Assembly: GCA_947034885.2 (NCBI GenBank)
Contig: OX344756.2
Location: 22,551,489-22,615,488 of the forward strand
Reading direction: 5' to 3'
DNA from: Thuidium tamariscinum
Lineage: Eukaryota > Streptophyta > Bryopsida > Hypnales > Thuidiaceae
Length of the DNA stretch: 64,000 nucleotides
How positions within the stretch are numbered: position 1 is the first letter of the stretch; the number at the start of each line of letters is the position of its first letter. This document shows, piece after piece, positions 34,219 to 45,701 of the stretch. A model generated the notes under the pieces. It was not told the origin of the DNA. It saw nothing but the letters and a program-made list of their open reading frames with translations, and made no database searches. The translations under genes were made by a program, and so were the position numbers.

Positions 34219-34507
34219 AGGTGGGTACACCTAAAAGTGCCACTTATTCTTATCGTGCCTAGTTCCTGTTATCAGGATGTTCAGATTTTCATGCAGTCTC
34301 GTTGGCGAGTGAAAGCATGTTCCAACACACCAATTGAAAGAACATTGAAAGAATAGAGGATTCGGATACCGTATGCGAAAGTTATTCATGGTCAAAGTCA
34401 GTTTCTGAAAGCACCATCTACAGTCTGTGTACATGACCAATTTTGAAAATGTATGCACATTGTAGATGACGCTTTAAGGTTAGGTGCCATTTTGGGTGTA
34501 CCTACCT
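34219..34507. mobile_element. AGG-terminus MITE family 2, copy 4
   Basis: A 289 bp element with termini AGGTGGGTACACCTAAAAGT and the complement of AGGTAGGTACACCCAAAATG, flanked by TA at 34217-34218 and 34508-34509. Same orientation and interior as 17755-18028. Non-coding. Confidence 0.8.
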
Positions 34508-34835
34508 TATATCTAAGGTAGAGGTATACATAGGTGATCACTTAAGCAATTTTCATACATATTGTGAGCAGTTTGGGGCAAGTGAAACTTTTTTCAAGTA
34601 GGAAGATAGGAAATATAGAGACTACATGTTTTTTCAGAATTTTATTCCCAAATCTGAAATTACTGTCATTTTTGGAAGCCAAAAAGTTGTCCAAACTAGT
34701 AGCCAATGTCTAGACTCTTCCAATTTCAATCACATGTAAACTAAGTACTTTCCTTCTAAATACTTCCTACAGACTTTCTTGCTCACTACTTTGGGACAGG
34801 GTTGTCATAACGGACGAGTCAGGGTCACCGGACGT

Positions 34836-34912
34836 CCCGGACGGACGGGCGAGGCGGACCGGACGGACGTCCCGGACGGACGGGCGAGGCGGACCGGACG
34901 GACGGACCGGAC
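34836..34912. repeat. Subterminal GC-rich repeats of the hAT-like element
   Basis: Tandem copies of a unit built from 'ggacgtcccggacggacggg' followed by 'cgaggcggacc'. Similar 'cggacgtcccggacggacgg' units lie at the other end (about 38936-38980). In hAT transposons subterminal repeats bind transposase; that role here is inferred from position only. Confidence 0.65.
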
Positions 34913-35140
34913 GGCTCCATTTTTCAAAGTAGTGGGATTTTTTTGCGTTGACACGTCAGCTTCGAAAACGAGATCTAGGGCGCGGACGTCTTCGTCAGGG
35001 CGCGGACTTCATCGTAACAGTGTCCAGGCGTGGACGCGTATAGGAAGGGCGTGGACTTCAATGTCAACTTCAGGGCGGGGACGTGAGACAAGGCGGGGAT
35101 GTGAAAAATGACAGGGCGCGGACGTCAACTTCTTTCTGCT

Positions 35141-35258
35141 TTTGCAATTGGAGTTCTCAGAATTTGGAGGCATGCAATATACCATTGGAAAGGTATTCAA
35201 AATACCTTTCCAATGGTATATTACACGCCTCTAAATTCTCAAAACTCCAATCACAAAT
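35141..35258. repeat. Nested hairpin 1 in the left arm
   Basis: About 55 bp imperfect arms ('aatataccattggaaaggta' and complement) with almost no spacer. A second version with the same arms is at 35399-35515, and mirrored versions lie at 38371-38487 and 38628-38745. Confidence 0.75.
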
Positions 35259-35398
35259 TGGAAAACAAATCTACTACTAAAATCCACTATGCAAAGAGTC
35301 CATGAGCAGGCGCGGACGCAAGGCCGGGCGGGGACGTCACGGCGGGGACGCAAAGACGGGCGCGGACGCTAGGGCGCAGACGTCAACTTTCTTCTGCT

Positions 35399-35515
35399 TT
35401 TGCGATTGGAGTTTTGGGAATCTAGGGGCATGTAATATACCATTGGAAAGATATTTTGAATACCTTTCCAATGGTATATTACACGCCCCCAGATTCTCAA
35501 AACTCCAATCGCAAA
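35399..35515. repeat. Nested hairpin 2 in the left arm
   Basis: Homologous to the hairpin at 35141-35258; arms pair through 'ccattggaaagatattttga' and the 'caaaactccaatcgcaaa' edges. The two hairpins are separated by GC-rich 'cgcggacg' repeats. Confidence 0.75.
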
Positions 35516-36431
35516 TTGAAAAACAAATCTGCTGGCAACATCCAGGGCGTGGACGCGAGGCAGGGCGGGGACGTCACGGCGCGGACGTGAGGCAGGGCGC
35601 GGACTTCAGGGCGCGGACGCGAGGCAAGGCGGGACCACAAACTGCGTGGGTGTTTTCAAATGGCCTTGGCCTTGGGATTCCTCTTCTTCACTAAACCCGC
35701 CCCCCCAAAAGGCCACATTAATTACTGTCAACTCATTTGTGCACGGTTGACTAGATCTCCAAGTACATGGAGGTCAAATGGACACATTAAGAACTCCACC
35801 TACCAACTACAACTTGCACAAGGGTGGAGGCCTTTGAGAGCTAAGTGCATTTCTCTCTCTTGTGGCCTAATTCCTCAAATCTTCTTTCTCACAAGACCAT
35901 GGATTCTTCATTCTTGAATTGAATCTTTGGGAACTTGGAGGGTAAAATAGTTCTTTTGTTTGTATTTGTTTTCCTCAATTTGATTCTTGAAGGCTTTGGA
36001 TGGGGTTATTAGAGGGTGATGTAGCCCTTGCTATTTATTTATACCAAAGCTTGGATATGTAGGTTATTTTTTGACTTTCTCTTATAGTAGTTTTACTTAA
36101 TTATTTATTGTGTAAATTCTAAAGAAGGGATTTAGTGAAGGGCGCGTCTTTTTCCATTGCTTTTTTAAGTAATTTGAATGAATGGTTTTTTTTCCCTTAC
36201 CATTTCTTTATTTTACTTTAGAAAGTGTGAAGAATTAATTAATAATAGTGGAGGCCCTTGTTCTTCATTTATTTTAGGGCGGTGTACAATTGGGTTCCCC
36301 TAGGGATTGTTCATTTAGTTATTGAATGCATGAAGGAGGGATTTGGAAGAGAGGAGGAGGTGACTTTGTTGTATTTCTTAAAATCTTGAAGTAGAGTTTT
36401 TAGTTCTTGAGGAATTTTTGTGTTTTTGGAT

Positions 36432-36730
36432 CATTAGATGAAATCTGAGGGCATTAGGAGACCGTTTCGGGTCTGTTCCCGAAACGGCTCCCAATGCCGC
36501 AGATCCTCGTCAGGCCGACTTTTATGGAAAAAAAAAAAAAAAAAAAATTTTTTTTTGGGTCCTGAAATATGAAAATAAGTCCAAAAAAAAATTTATTTTT
36601 TTGAAAAAAAAAATATATATATTACGTGGCAGTGTCCCGACCACGTAGGATTTGGGTTCACAGGGCAGAAACTGCGTTCCCGCAGTCCGGGAACCCGCAG
36701 TCTCCTAATGCCCTCAAATTTCTTCTAATG
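36432..36730. mobile_element. CATTAG-terminus MITE, copy 3 (nested in the hAT-like element)
   Basis: A 299 bp element with ends CATTAGATGAAATCTGAGGG and the complement of CATTAGAAGAAATTTGAGGG. It shares with 19336-19600 the short inverted repeat around 'gtttcgggtctgttcccgaaac' and the 'gggtcctgaaatatgaaaataag' block. A long A tract followed by a T tract lies near 36527-36557. It lies in the spacer and not in the arms, so its insertion did not disturb the palindrome. Confidence 0.75.
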
Positions 36731-37695
36731 CAATGTCTTAAAAAATGATACAATGGGGACCAAGGGCACTCTCTCCCCATTTTTCTTTCCATGTAGCATT
36801 TATATTGTTGAAGGGAATTTAGAATTTAATTTTTTAATGATTGAATGAAGGATTAATCACACAATTTTAGTATATCTCAATCCTTGAAGGTCACAATGGA
36901 TATATTTTTTTTTCCAAATTTTCAAAGGAAAGTCTTAGATACTCTTAACTTAAATTCAATAGCTCTTTTCTTTCTTTTCAATAAAATTCTATTGAGAGTT
37001 GAGTTTAGCTTGAATAAAAGACAACCTTTCTCCCAATTGCAAGAAGAAAGACAAAAATTAGGTAAAACTAATATTTTCCATTTATCCTATTGACACAATT
37101 AATTGTATAGTTATCTAGAATATGAAATAACATTGATTTCTATGATACAAAGAAATAAATTTAAATGATTAAAATGCCTCCACTTTAGTTTCATCCTTTT
37201 TATATTCACAATTAGATGTTGAACCAAACTTAGGCAACATATAATCTTTCTTTCCATTCAAAGAAAAATTTAATTGAATTCAATCCATTAATAAAATAAT
37301 TCAAGTGCCTCTCGTCTTGTTCCTTCTTTTCTATTCAAACAATAACTTGAATCAAGCAAAGCTAGGTATAAGCTTCAGCATTAATGGATAAAAGTATAGA
37401 AGAAACCTTCACAATCCTTTTCAATGGACTTGGGGCAATGAGATTCTTCTTCTCCCTAAAATCAAAAAATTACTTTCATGTTGCGAGGTAATATTTGTAC
37501 TAGAGACCAAATCTAGAAGTCCATGATGCTGAAATGGCCATATTAAATAATTCGCCTACCTCAATCATTAAAAGGATTGGAAAAGGCATGCATTCTTAAT
37601 TTTGGGGCCTACCTTTCTATGTCTTGTTTCTATCCAAGCACCTTGCTACTTCAATTTTCAACTCAATACCAAAACTTTTAAAGGGACACTTTAAG
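36731..37695. other. AT-rich spacer of the hAT-like inverted repeat
   Basis: No domain-bearing frame; the 69-codon forward frame at 36884-37093 has no recognisable features. This is where a transposase gene would be expected in an autonomous element, and none is visible. Confidence 0.5.
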
Positions 37696-38815
37696 AAAAA
37701 CCATTCATTCAAATTACTTAAAAAAGCAATGGAAAAAGACGCGCCCTTCACTAAATCCCTTCTTTAGAATTTACACAATAAATAATTAAGTAAAACTACT
37801 ATAAGAGAAAGTCAAAAAATAACCTACATATCCAAGCTTTGGTATAAATAAATAGCAAGGGCTACATCACCCTCTAATAACCCCATCCAAAGCCTTCAAG
37901 AATCAAATTGAGGAAAACAAATACAAACAAAAGAACTATTTTACCCTCCAAGTTCCCAAAGATTCAATTCAAGAATGAAGAATCCATGGTCTTGTGAGAA
38001 AGAAGATTTGAGGAATTAGGCCACAAGAGAGAGAAATGCACTTAGCTCTCAAAGGCCTCCACCCTTGTGCAAGTTGTAGTTGGTAGGTGGAGTTCTTAAT
38101 GTGTCCATTTGACCTCCATGTACTTGGAGATCTAGTCAACCGTGCACAAATGAGTTGACAGTAATTAATGTGGCCTTTTGGGGGGGCGGGTTTAGTGAAG
38201 AAGAGGAATCCCAAGGCCAAGGCCATTTGAAAACACCCACGCAGTTTGTGGTCCCGCCTTGCCTCGCGTCCGCGCCCTGAAGTCCGCGCCCTGCCTCACG
38301 TCCGCGCCGTGACGTCCCCGCCCTGCCTCGCGTCCACGCCCTGGATGTTGCCAGCAGATTTGTTTTTCAATTTGCGATTGGAGTTTTGAGAATCTGGGGG
38401 CGTGTAATATACCATTGGAAAGGTATTCAAAATATCTTTCCAATGGTATATTACATGCCCCTAGATTCCCAAAACTCCAATCGCAAAAGCAGAAGAAAGT
38501 TGACGTCTGCGCCCTAGCGTCCGCGCCCGTCTTTGCGTCCCCGCCGTGACGTCCCCGCCCGGCCTTGCGTCCGCGCCTGCTCATGGACTCTTTGCATAGT
38601 GGATTTTAGTAGTAGATTTGTTTTCCAATTTGTGATTGGAGTTTTGAGAATTTAGAGGCGTGTAATATACCATTGGAAAGGTATTTTGAATACCTTTCCA
38701 ATGGTATATTGCATGCCTCCAAATTCTGAGAACTCCAATTGCAAAAGCAGAAAGAAGTTGACGTCCGCGCCCTGTCATTTTTCACGTCCCCGCCCTGTCT
38801 CACGTCCCCGCCTTG
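37696..38815. repeat. Right arm of the ~1.1 kb inverted repeat
   Basis: Reverse complement of 35071-36190. It contains mirrored hairpins at 38371-38487 and 38628-38745. Beyond 38815 the two sides diverge, although both return to GGACG-type subterminal repeats before the TIR. Confidence 0.85.
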
Positions 38816-39146
38816 TTTAGTTGTGTCCGCGCCCGTGGTGTCTAGGTGGCATGAATTTAAATCCACGTGGATTTTTTATTACCTTTTAAAAAAGTCAACT
38901 ATGTGTTGACCCTATCGGACGGGCGAGAGCTCTATCGGACGTCCCGGACGGACGGACGGGCGAACCGGACGTCCGCCCAGTATGACAACCCTGCTTTGGG
39001 ACACGTGTTATGATCTTATTGGGCCCAACCTTGAAATGGAGGAAAAATTACATTCCAAGCTTTGGTTGGAAATATGTTCTAAGAAGTAGTTGCATTCTAC
39101 TTGTTGAATATGGGTCTATAGTTAGGAATGGGTGATCCTACCTTAA

Positions 39147-39784
39147 CCCCTAAATGCCTAAGGCTTGTCTTGAGCTTCTTGGAATTTGCTCTAAATTGAA
39201 CAAAAATCCAACATTTTGATAAGTTGAATCAATTTTTTTAAAAATTGTAACCGTACAAATTCAAAGTAGACATGTTAAAGATGACATAGGAAAAGAAAAG
39301 AAAACAATATCACTTATGGATTGAAAGATTATAATGTTTGATCATGAGGGTGTAAAAACTATGAAAATCTTTGAGCTCTCTATTTGCATATCAAATCTAA
39401 AAAATTGGTCATCAAAAAAATATGAGGTTGAAGGACCTAACCTAAAGCATAACCCCAATCAATTTATGACTTCTTTAAATCTACTCTACAATTTTTTGAA
39501 ATGAATTTTTAATGTGATTTTTTCTCTAAGATTTAGTGTATTTGAGGCTCATTTCCAAGAGTCCTTAACACTACAGAATGTCAAGATTGCAATGGGTACC
39601 CTTGCACTAAATCTTAAATAGAAAAATCGTAATCATTCATTTTCAAAATTGGATTATTGATGCTAAAACTAGACTTCAAAAAGAATCTTTCAAAAATATA
39701 AACTACTAAAAAAAATTCAGTAAGGTTTTATTTAACTTCAAAGTTTTTTCGACACCACATTTGGATGCCTTGGGCATTTAAGGG
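39147..39784. mobile_element. TTAA-flanked TIR element family P2, copy 2
   Basis: A 638 bp element with termini CCCCTAAATGCCTAAGGC and the complement of CCCTTAAATGCCCAAGGC, flanked by TTAA on both sides (39143-39146 and 39785-39788). It is the reverse complement of 9156-9802 over its length (cue 'gcataaccccaatcaattta'). No transposase frame. The terminal CCC…GGG and TTAA pattern resembles piggyBac-type insertion, with a Tc1/mariner TA site as the alternative. Confidence 0.65.
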
Positions 39785-39788
39785 TTAA

Positions 39789-40050
39789 TTAGTGTGGGGC
39801 AACCTAATTTCACTATTTATTGTAGCTAATCATCTCATTTGGTGTCCACAATGTCTAGCCGTGAGCCTCACCAAATAACAAGAAAAAAAGGATGTAAAAC
39901 ATATCTTCCCAAAGTTGCACTTTTGGAGTATTGGGAGCCAAAAACATGGTAATGTCAAAGATGATCTCCACAAAATGGGCTCACTCACAATAACACCAAT
40001 GTTGAAAGCTTTTGAGTTTTGGAGTCAAGTCAAATAAATTTGAAGTCAAG
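39789..40050. other. Intergenic, no gene recognised
   Basis: AT-rich with no domain-bearing frame or element termini. Confidence 0.35.
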
Positions 40051-40059
40051 CCCCTGCTC

Positions 40060-41010
40060 TTCAGTTCATTGCATGTACATGTGTAGCAATACTCTTAACC
40101 TCTGAAGGTTTTTGACTATGATTCCATTGAAAATGTTCCAAAAATATTATTTCTAGGACACTTTTGAACGTATATAACTATAGAGTTATAGTTACCTAGT
40201 TATCTTGTAGTACCCTAGTTTGAGAAGATTTGAAAAAATTTCAAAAACATTCACTCTGAAGATTGCAAGATATTAGTGCTTGAATTGATAAATATCCTTT
40301 ATTTGTGCTTGCAAAAAAATAGACAACTACATTTTACAAGGTCACATTTGTATGAAAGTATGTCTAACATGGTAGTTACTCTTTGGATTCATCCTTCAAG
40401 GCAAGTTGACTATATGATTGACAATTTTCAAATCATTTAGAATTGTACTATATATAGGAAAAAATAGTAATTAGAAAGGATTAAAGAATCATTTAGAATA
40501 CTTAACTATTAACCATTTTATTTATGAAATAGAAAAATTCCAATCCCAATTGTCATAATGTTGTATTAAATAATACACACCTCATTTTTTTAGTTTTTTC
40601 AAAAATATAAAAATTGAATTAAATTTAAAGAACTTCAGAGTTTATCATAAAGTAGAAATTCCTTATAACTACCAACAAACTAAAATTCCCATAACTTTCA
40701 TCTCACTCATCAAAATGGAATGATTCAAAGCCTTCCGTGAATATATAAATTAAAAAAAAACAAATTTTAAGTATTATTATTATTTTTAAAAGCAATTTTT
40801 GAAGAAGTATTTTTAGCTATCTAAATTACCTACCAAGTAATGAAAACTGCATACTATACAATAACTTTCAAACCATGTAGTCAAAAGTTATGAAAAGAAT
40901 TCAAATCAATTTTTTATATTTTAAAATTCTTCTTTCTATACTTTCAACTCAATATTCCACCATAAAGATTTAAACCTTAGAACTTTGTATTCTAAAAATT
41001 TCATATCAAT
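40060..41010. repeat. Dispersed unclassified repeat, reverse copy
   Basis: Reverse complement of parts of the window start and of 23720-24100. Cues: 'gattgcaagatattagtgc' against the 5' blocks near 520 and 3010, and 'aaaatggaatgattcaaag' against 'ctttgaatcattccatttt' near 72. Diverged, without visible termini or coding capacity. Confidence 0.5.
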
Positions 41011-42543
41011 CCCTCAAGGCCTAACAAATTTGTGAAAATGGGATTTTTCAATGAATTGTCCCACTTTGATATTTATTTGCACATGGATGTAATTGTAATT
41101 TTTATTTTAAATTGTGTATTTATAAATTTGCAATACTTTCCAAATACAATGAGTGTTGTGTTTGTAAAATACAAAAGCAAAGACTTATTTGCCTAGTATA
41201 GATGAGATTAATTGGTGGAAATATTGATTGTTGGATTTTCAATTATGATAATTTTAGATGATCAACTTTATAAACAAAAAATGTGATTTTGGAGGAAGAA
41301 AAAACATGAAAACTTAAATAATATTTTTTAACCTTGCAATTACATTGTTTTGGAATCTAAGGCAAATGTAGTCTTTTATTACTTTCAAAAATGAAAAATG
41401 AAAGATGTTCTTGAATTTGTGCACACTTTCAAAAAAATGAATTTCTAAAAATTTGTATTGAGTGATTTTTTTCAAGTTTAATGATTGATTTTATTAGCAC
41501 ATTATTTTGAAACACCTTCAAAAAATTTGGAATCATTCTAGTTCTTTTGTTATCTTAATCACACTATATTCAACCTTGTAATTTTAAAATTGCTTGTAAA
41601 ATTACAAATTTTGATTTTTTTCCTCCAAATCCAATTTGTTTTGGCAGATTGAATGTTAGAAATGTCTAAATCTTTTTCCATCCCTAATTTTCCTTTCGTT
41701 GGAAAAGAACTATGGTCCCTTTTCTATTAGACATTTTCAAAATACTTTTCGCATTGAAATTTTGAAAATCATAAAATGCAATAAGTATATTAACTTGTTA
41801 CTCTATAAGATTCTAGTTTACAAAATATTGAGATTTGTTTTTACCATACCAACAATATGCTATTGGGAATTTGAACAAGACATATTGTGTTTTCTTAGTC
41901 CTTGAGGGTTTAAGACAATTTAAATTCTAACAATTGAATAAATTAAAATAGAAACAATACTAATGAACAATAATTTCTATAAATCTACTTGTTCAAAGTT
42001 TTTGAAGCAAATCCTATATATTTTTTCATACAAGTCTAATGTAAGATGGCATTCTTGCTTAAGCAAAAGAAAGTATTTTTTTCATCCTAGCTCTTTGTAC
42101 TAAAAATAGCAATTTCAGAATGTTTTTTGGTGAAACATTGTCATAAAACCTGCAAGTGTTAAACCAATATCTTCACAAGCAAATGAAATTCTAAATTCAA
42201 AATCATACTTTCTTTGTCTCAAAATAATACCAATGTTTCTTTTATATTTTTCAAAGTAAATATGGGTGTTATTTTGAGAGAGAGAGAGAGTATAAAAGTT
42301 CACTTTAGAAGTTTAACCTATAAACAACACTTTGACTATTTTTTGGTCAATGAATAGCAAAAAATTCTTACACATAGGACAAAAATACAACTATTCATCG
42401 TTGGAATCTTAAGCGGAAAGGGGATGTCTTTTGCAATAGTTTGACTTTCAATTAGTGCTTTTGAAATTTTTTGAATCAACTAAGCTTATTTGCTCAATGG
42501 CAAAAGGGATAATTTCCATAGTCATGAGCCCGTCCTTCACTAG
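41011..42543. other. AT-rich intergenic, no gene recognised
   Basis: Only short frames (for example 68 codons at 41699-41905) without domains. No complete element identified. Confidence 0.4.
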
Positions 42544-42547
42544 TTAA

Positions 42548-42768
42548 CCCTGAAGCGCACCGACATCCATATTCTGGACGATGAATAAAGGGCTTCAAGG
42601 CCCTATTTCATCCAATTAACCTCTCATTTGTCAAATGTAATACTTGAATCTAGAAAAGACAATCTTCTTTAATGATCAAATTCATTAAATTCTGAAAAAT
42701 GATATATTTATATAAAGCTATAAGCAAAAATGTACAAAAATTCAAAAAAGGATTGAGACGCTTAAGGG
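42548..42768. mobile_element. TTAA-flanked MITE family P1, copy 1
   Basis: A 221 bp element with termini CCCTGAAGCGC and the complement of CCCTTAAGCGTC, flanked by TTAA at 42544-42547 and 42769-42772. It aligns in reverse with 57583-57807 across its full length; 22563 onward carries a truncated end of the same family. Non-coding. Confidence 0.7.
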
Positions 42769-42788
42769 TTAATGAATAGTCTCTCCTA

Positions 42789-43073
42789 TTGATTTTACTA
42801 CTTTTAAAATATAATTTCCAACCTATTTATTTATTTTTCCAACTTTCTCTTTGTTTTTGTTTTACCCTTGCTGAATTTTCAAGGGACAAATATGCCAACA
42901 TCTTCCAAGGAAGAAGTCTACATAATTTCAAATTTTATTATAAAAAGAATAAAAAAGGGTGGAAGTCAACCAGTGGGAAGGAGGAGGAAGGTGAAGGGAA
43001 GCAGTCGGGGGACACATTGAAATTTCTACAGAGCTTATCCAGCCGAAATGTTCCCTTGATCCCGGGCAGCTAA
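42789..43073 (+). pseudogene. Possible exon or gene fragment, unidentified
   Basis: An open frame whose last ~40 codons (about 42950-43073) leave the AT-rich background and become purine- and GC-richer, with a charged Lys/Glu/Gly segment then 'LQSLSSRNVPLIPGS' before the stop. The change in composition suggests a terminal exon or decayed gene piece. I recognise no family and see no companion exon. It may also be chance. Confidence 0.15.
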
Positions 43074-43179
43074 TAAACTGAAAAGTTAAAGCTCTTTTCT
43101 TTTTCTTTTACACAAATGAAACGGAATTTCACATTTTTTTTTTTAAACAAATGGAATTCCATCATACTTTCCTTTTGCT

Positions 43180-43415
43180 GTGTGGCATGGATTTTTTTGA
43201 AGTTGAGAAGGCAACTATAGTTGAAGTGTCAAACTTTTTTGCAAGATACTAATGTCATACGATTTCAAAAGTGGGGACCAAACTTTTTTAGGCATCATTT
43301 TGATGGAAAAATAAGTTTCATACCTACTTTTATTTTGACTTTTTTAACTCAACTGGCTTTTTCACAAAACTCATGGGTTAAAACCCCGGTTTAGGGTATT
43401 TTACGAATAACTCAA
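43180..43415. mobile_element. TIR element shared with 63362-63610, fragment
   Basis: Reverse complement of most of 63362-63610 (cues 'gaagttgagaaggcaactatagttgaa' and 'actcatgggttaaaaccc'). The outer TIR is intact only on the right ('attttacgaataactcaatt'). Confidence 0.6.
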
Positions 43416-44972
43416 TTGTTCACAACAATTTTCATTTTTTCCAGTAGAGGTTGTCACAACACTTCTGAAGCCCTCTGTATTCCGTGAAAAAGACCACGTG
43501 CCGTGTGCTGGTGCACTGTGAGCGACAGGTAGATGTGAAATTCTCAAAGAAATTGGAGTGCCATTTCTTCTCCTCTATAGAGGAAGAAACAATGTTTTTG
43601 AAAATTTTCTCACAGAATTTCTTGAAGTGCTTAGTCTAGTGTAAGTATCAAAGCTCCCACCTAGCTTTGTGAGTCAAAATTCCTGGGGAATTGTTGCAAA
43701 TGGCAAAAAGGAGTGTCACAACTCCTCACACAAAACGCCTCATGATTGGCTCTACTTTTGTCTCGTTGATTTCTCTGACTTTGCAAAAATCCGGTTCTCA
43801 CAAGAACTGTGACTACTCCTGGTATGAAATCAAATTTCGTCTACCTATATAAAAGTTATGAGAAATATTTTTTTGTGAAAGTTTGAATTTTGGAAGTAAT
43901 AACCAAGAAAATTCATATCAAATACTCGGAGTACAATATATGCTAAAGTGTTCTAATTTTTTCTTACCATATATATGTATTATAGTTTAGAATGTCACAA
44001 TGTAAATTTGATATATGAGTGATAATATAATTTAAAAAATTGGTGAATTGTGGTAATAAACCGAAAGTTTAAATTACAATAAATAATTCAAATTTAACAA
44101 ACTTTCAAATTGGTATTCTAGATGTACTAGTTGGGTTTATTTTTGGTTTTAGGATGTACAATTAGGTTTGTTTATCTTTTGTTTGGCAAGGCAATTTCAC
44201 TTTTTGTGTTCATATTGGTATTTTGCAATGTAGTCTTAATCAATTTGGAGTGATGTTTGACATGAGTGCCAAGCTAGAGTCTAGCCTTGGATGAATAAGT
44301 TAGGTGAAACCAAATCAATTGTTGAAGTAAATCCAATTAGAATTCAATGTTGAATTGGAGTTTGAGTTCCAAGTTGGTAGTTAGTACGCGGTTGGGTAGT
44401 CTAGCTTAGTTGGTAACTGCCCAAGGTTTGACTTCCTATTAGTTTGTAAAGTTAGATTTTGTTTTCACTCACTATTGAGAGTATCTAGTGCAAGTCTCAA
44501 GCTAAGTTGGTTGTATTTTTGTTTCTAATTGGTGTATGATGTGAAGTGAGATCAATAATTTTAAAGATGTGTGAGTGTCGTCATGAAGAGTTTGAATTAC
44601 AAGTAAGTGATTGTGTGATAATGGAGTGAATGTTAGTCAATCAAAAGTGGTGCAAGAATGTGATAAAACAATTATTGAAAAAAAACATAAAAATTATCAA
44701 ATGGTGATATACTCACCAATTCAATTTAATATGATATATGTTACTACTAATTGGAGTGAAGATTGTGAGATGTCAATGGAAGTTTAATCGGTAGCTAGAA
44801 AGTGTGAAATATGAATTCAAGTTGGTACATATGTGATCGAGTTATGTGAATTTGGAATGATAGATTGCGAATTTAGATTGAAATGTGTGAGTTGGGTATT
44901 ATTTGTGTGTGCTTTCAAAATGGTGGATTATAAGTCCTAGTAGGGTGAATGGGATAAAATCAATATGTTGAT
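43416..44972. other. Intergenic, no gene recognised
   Basis: AT-rich. The stretch 44100-44900 is T/G-rich with many 'gttgg' and 'gtgag' words but has no open frame of note. Confidence 0.4.
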
Positions 44973-45701
44973 GGGTGAATGCAAGAAACACTTGTACTAT
45001 TTGTTGCGTTTGGCTGATTTTTTTAAGAGTACTTTAAAATTAGAAAAATAATTTTTAAATTTAAAAAAAAATATGAATAATGTAAATACCTTTAAGATGA
45101 AGAAAACCACCAAAGGAAATTTGTTAAAAAAATCTCTAAGTAGGAGAACTTAAAAAGTGCCAAACCTCAAGAAAATGCATACTTTGATGTTTTTATTATT
45201 AAAAAAGAGAAAAAAATCTATAAAATAAAATAAAAAATTTCCATGTGCAAGAACTTTATGGAGATGGTTATTAATCACCAAAATCACCAAAATCACTTTT
45301 TACATGTTTCCAAAAAAATGTAGAAGGAGGCTCACTTTGTGGACTTGTACACCACATAGAAATATTTTTTTTGAAATCCCTTTCCTAGAAAGCTACAAGT
45401 CTACTAGAAGACCATTTCCTCCAAATTTGAGCTCAAAATAATTAAAAAAAAGGTATTCAATAGTACTAAAAACCTCTAAATTGGCATTTGTAACATTCAA
45501 TCACTAGTACTTTTTTAATAGTAAATCATTTTTGAAAATTATGAAAAAAATTATGGAAGGTGTATGATAGACATGAGTACCTTGACTACCTTCTCTATAA
45601 ATTTTGAGTCATTTCAAATTAAAATGCAAAAGTTATGGCCAAAAAACAGATCAACACATGTTGTGTGACACAAAATAGTACAAGTGTTTCTTGCATTCAT
45701 C
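44973..45701. mobile_element. ~730 bp TIR element, copy 2
   Basis: Termini GGGTGAATGCAAGAAACACT and the complement of GATGAATGCAAGAAACACTT continue as inverted repeats into 'tgtactattt', about 30 bp in all. A possible short duplication TTGATG lies at both sides. The interior matches 29261-30003. No transposase frame. Confidence 0.7.

Larger units (their letters stand above)
35071..36190. repeat. Left arm of the ~1.1 kb inverted repeat
   Basis: Pairs with 37696-38815. Translated frames in the two arms are identical (for example 35302-35694 against 38192-38584), so the arms are nearly or fully identical in DNA. The outermost 40 bp show a few mismatches. The arm contains two internal hairpins (35141-35258, 35399-35515) and GC-rich 'gggcg(c/g)ggacg' repeats. 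Frames in the arm are not considered genes. Confidence 0.85.
34797..38993. mobile_element. hAT-like foldback transposon, 4.2 kb, with 8 bp target duplication
   Basis: Perfect 13 bp termini CAGGGTTGTCATA (34797-34809) and TATGACAACCCTG (38981-38993) are flanked by identical 8 bp CTTTGGGA at 34789-34796 and 38994-39001. CA(G)GG termini with an 8 bp duplication are the signature of the hAT superfamily. Subterminal GGACG-type repeats follow on both sides, as in many hAT elements. Most of the body is a giant inverted repeat (arms about 35071-36190 and 37696-38815, spacer 1505 bp). Position i pairs with 73886-i with no indel seen. No transposase frame is present, so it is non-autonomous. The spacer holds a CATTAG MITE. 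Confidence 0.85.

Noticed and set aside
35302-35694. 130-codon frame duplicated at 38192-38584 as apparent conserved protein
   Set aside because: Identity comes from the DNA inverted repeat; the translation follows hairpins and GC-rich repeats and has no domain.
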